Positions 6,256 to 6,610 of a stretch of DNA of 6,610 nt are shown one piece after another. The notes below the pieces were generated by a model. The model was not told the DNA's origin. It saw only the letters and a list, made by a program, of their open reading frames with translations, and searched no databases. The stretch's first letter is position 1; each line of letters opens with the position of its first letter. Source of the stretch: Spirosoma sp. (GTDB taxonomy: Bacteria > Bacteroidota > Bacteroidia > Cytophagales > Spirosomataceae); contig JANXVQ010000838.1 in NCBI GenBank assembly GCA_025351545.1, positions 1 to 6,610 of the forward strand. The letters run 5' to 3'. Both the position numbers and the translations under genes were made by a program.

Positions 6256-6300
6256 GCTTTTGTGGGCTTGTAATTATCCATTACCCAAACACACAAAAGC
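6256..6300. promoter_or_regulatory. 45-bp inverted repeat upstream of the small-gene pair
   Basis: GCTTTTGTG (6256-6264) is the exact reverse complement of CACAAAAGC (6292-6300), and inside it GTAAT (6270-6274) pairs with ATTAC (6280-6284). The structure lies 18 bp upstream of the start at 6237. No run of T follows on either strand, so it does not look like an intrinsic terminator. It may be an operator or a leader hairpin for the two-gene operon. On the minus strand, TTTTG within the distal arm followed 17 bp later by TAATTACA is a weak -33/-7 candidate. Confidence 0.4.
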
Positions 6301-6610
6301 AGCGTTATGAATTACGTCCGAAATGTCGTAAAATTTTTGACAAACTCGCCAATTCACCCGTCAAGGTGCCCTCAGATGTGGGATCTTCAGGTGTCATTGA
6401 GCATACTCTCCTCTAAAATAGTTGATCCTGCCATACCGAAAAGGTTCTGGGTTAATCGCTGCAGTCTGTACTATTTAAAGGCAATAGATACACAAATTTC
6501 GCTAAGGCTGATATAACCGCAATGGCGAAAATACTGCGTTACCAACCTTTTGGTGGTCTATTGCATCGGAATAACCCGGCCTGAGGATAGTTTGTTTTTT
6601 TAAATAAACG
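6301..6610. other. Gene-less stretch at the right end
   Basis: No convincing gene is visible in these 310 bp. The frames open here are short, low in coding character and lack family resemblance. The stretch is more AT-rich than the genes. It holds a seven-T run (6595-6601) without a stem before it, and an 8-bp inverted repeat GCAATAGA (6481-6488) / TCTATTGC (6557-6564) whose arms are 68 bp apart. A TTGACA string at 6337-6342 has no matching -10. It probably contains the upstream promoter region of the small-gene pair and the boundary to the next, unseen gene. Confidence 0.5.

Noticed and set aside
6307..6516. A 69-codon plus-strand frame in the right-hand gene-less stretch
   Set aside because: It has no family resemblance, no promoter-like sequence and composition typical of non-coding DNA; a chance frame is the simpler view.
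6481..6564. 8-bp inverted repeat GCAATAGA/TCTATTGC as a mobile-element end
   Set aside because: The arms are short, 68 bp apart, enclose no gene and have no flanking target duplication that I can see.

Overview
The window reads as a metal-resistance locus from a Bacteroidota chromosome. Cytophagales, and in particular a Spirosoma-like organism, is my guess from protein style, moderate GC, the lack of Shine-Dalgarno sequences before starts, and matches to the Bacteroidota -7 promoter element TAnnTTTG. The taxonomic call is inference, not something the sequence proves. All six genes I can support lie on the minus strand, so the locus reads from right to left.

Region by region, in the direction of transcription: 6610-6238 has no convincing gene but holds a 9-bp perfect inverted repeat just before the first start. 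Positions 6237-5532 carry two small, tightly coupled genes of unknown function. Their products (116 and 117 aa) align to each other without gaps over 77 residues, so they look like diverged tandem duplicates. Positions 5399-3347 encode an OmpR/PhoB-class response regulator and a membrane-bound histidine kinase separated by 4 bp. Positions 3346-3053 form a regulatory region. It contains a perfect-to-degenerate array of four 11-bp direct repeats, a -7-like box at the expected distance, and several copies of an ACTCAT/ATGAGT motif. Positions 3052-1931 encode a lipoprotein periplasmic adaptor (membrane fusion protein). Positions 1920-1 encode the first 640 residues of a heavy-metal RND pump of the CzcA/CusA family, which runs off the left edge.

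The likely logic is as follows. The sensor kinase detects a metal or envelope signal in the periplasm and phosphorylates the regulator. The regulator binds the 11-bp repeats as an OmpR/PhoB-type tandem dimer and activates the adaptor-pump transcript. The pump's TM4 signature (D396, D402, E409) has the spacing known for CzcA, and the residues aligning with the CusA methionine ligands are not methionine. A divalent cation is therefore a better guess than Cu(I) or Ag(I). An outer-membrane TolC/CusC-like partner is not in the window and may lie off the left end.

The most notable unexplained items are the helically phased 11-bp repeat array with its promoter geometry, the competing hairpins over the adaptor start codon, a 12-bp motif repeated in opposite orientation across the regulatory region, and the paralogous pair of unknown small proteins.
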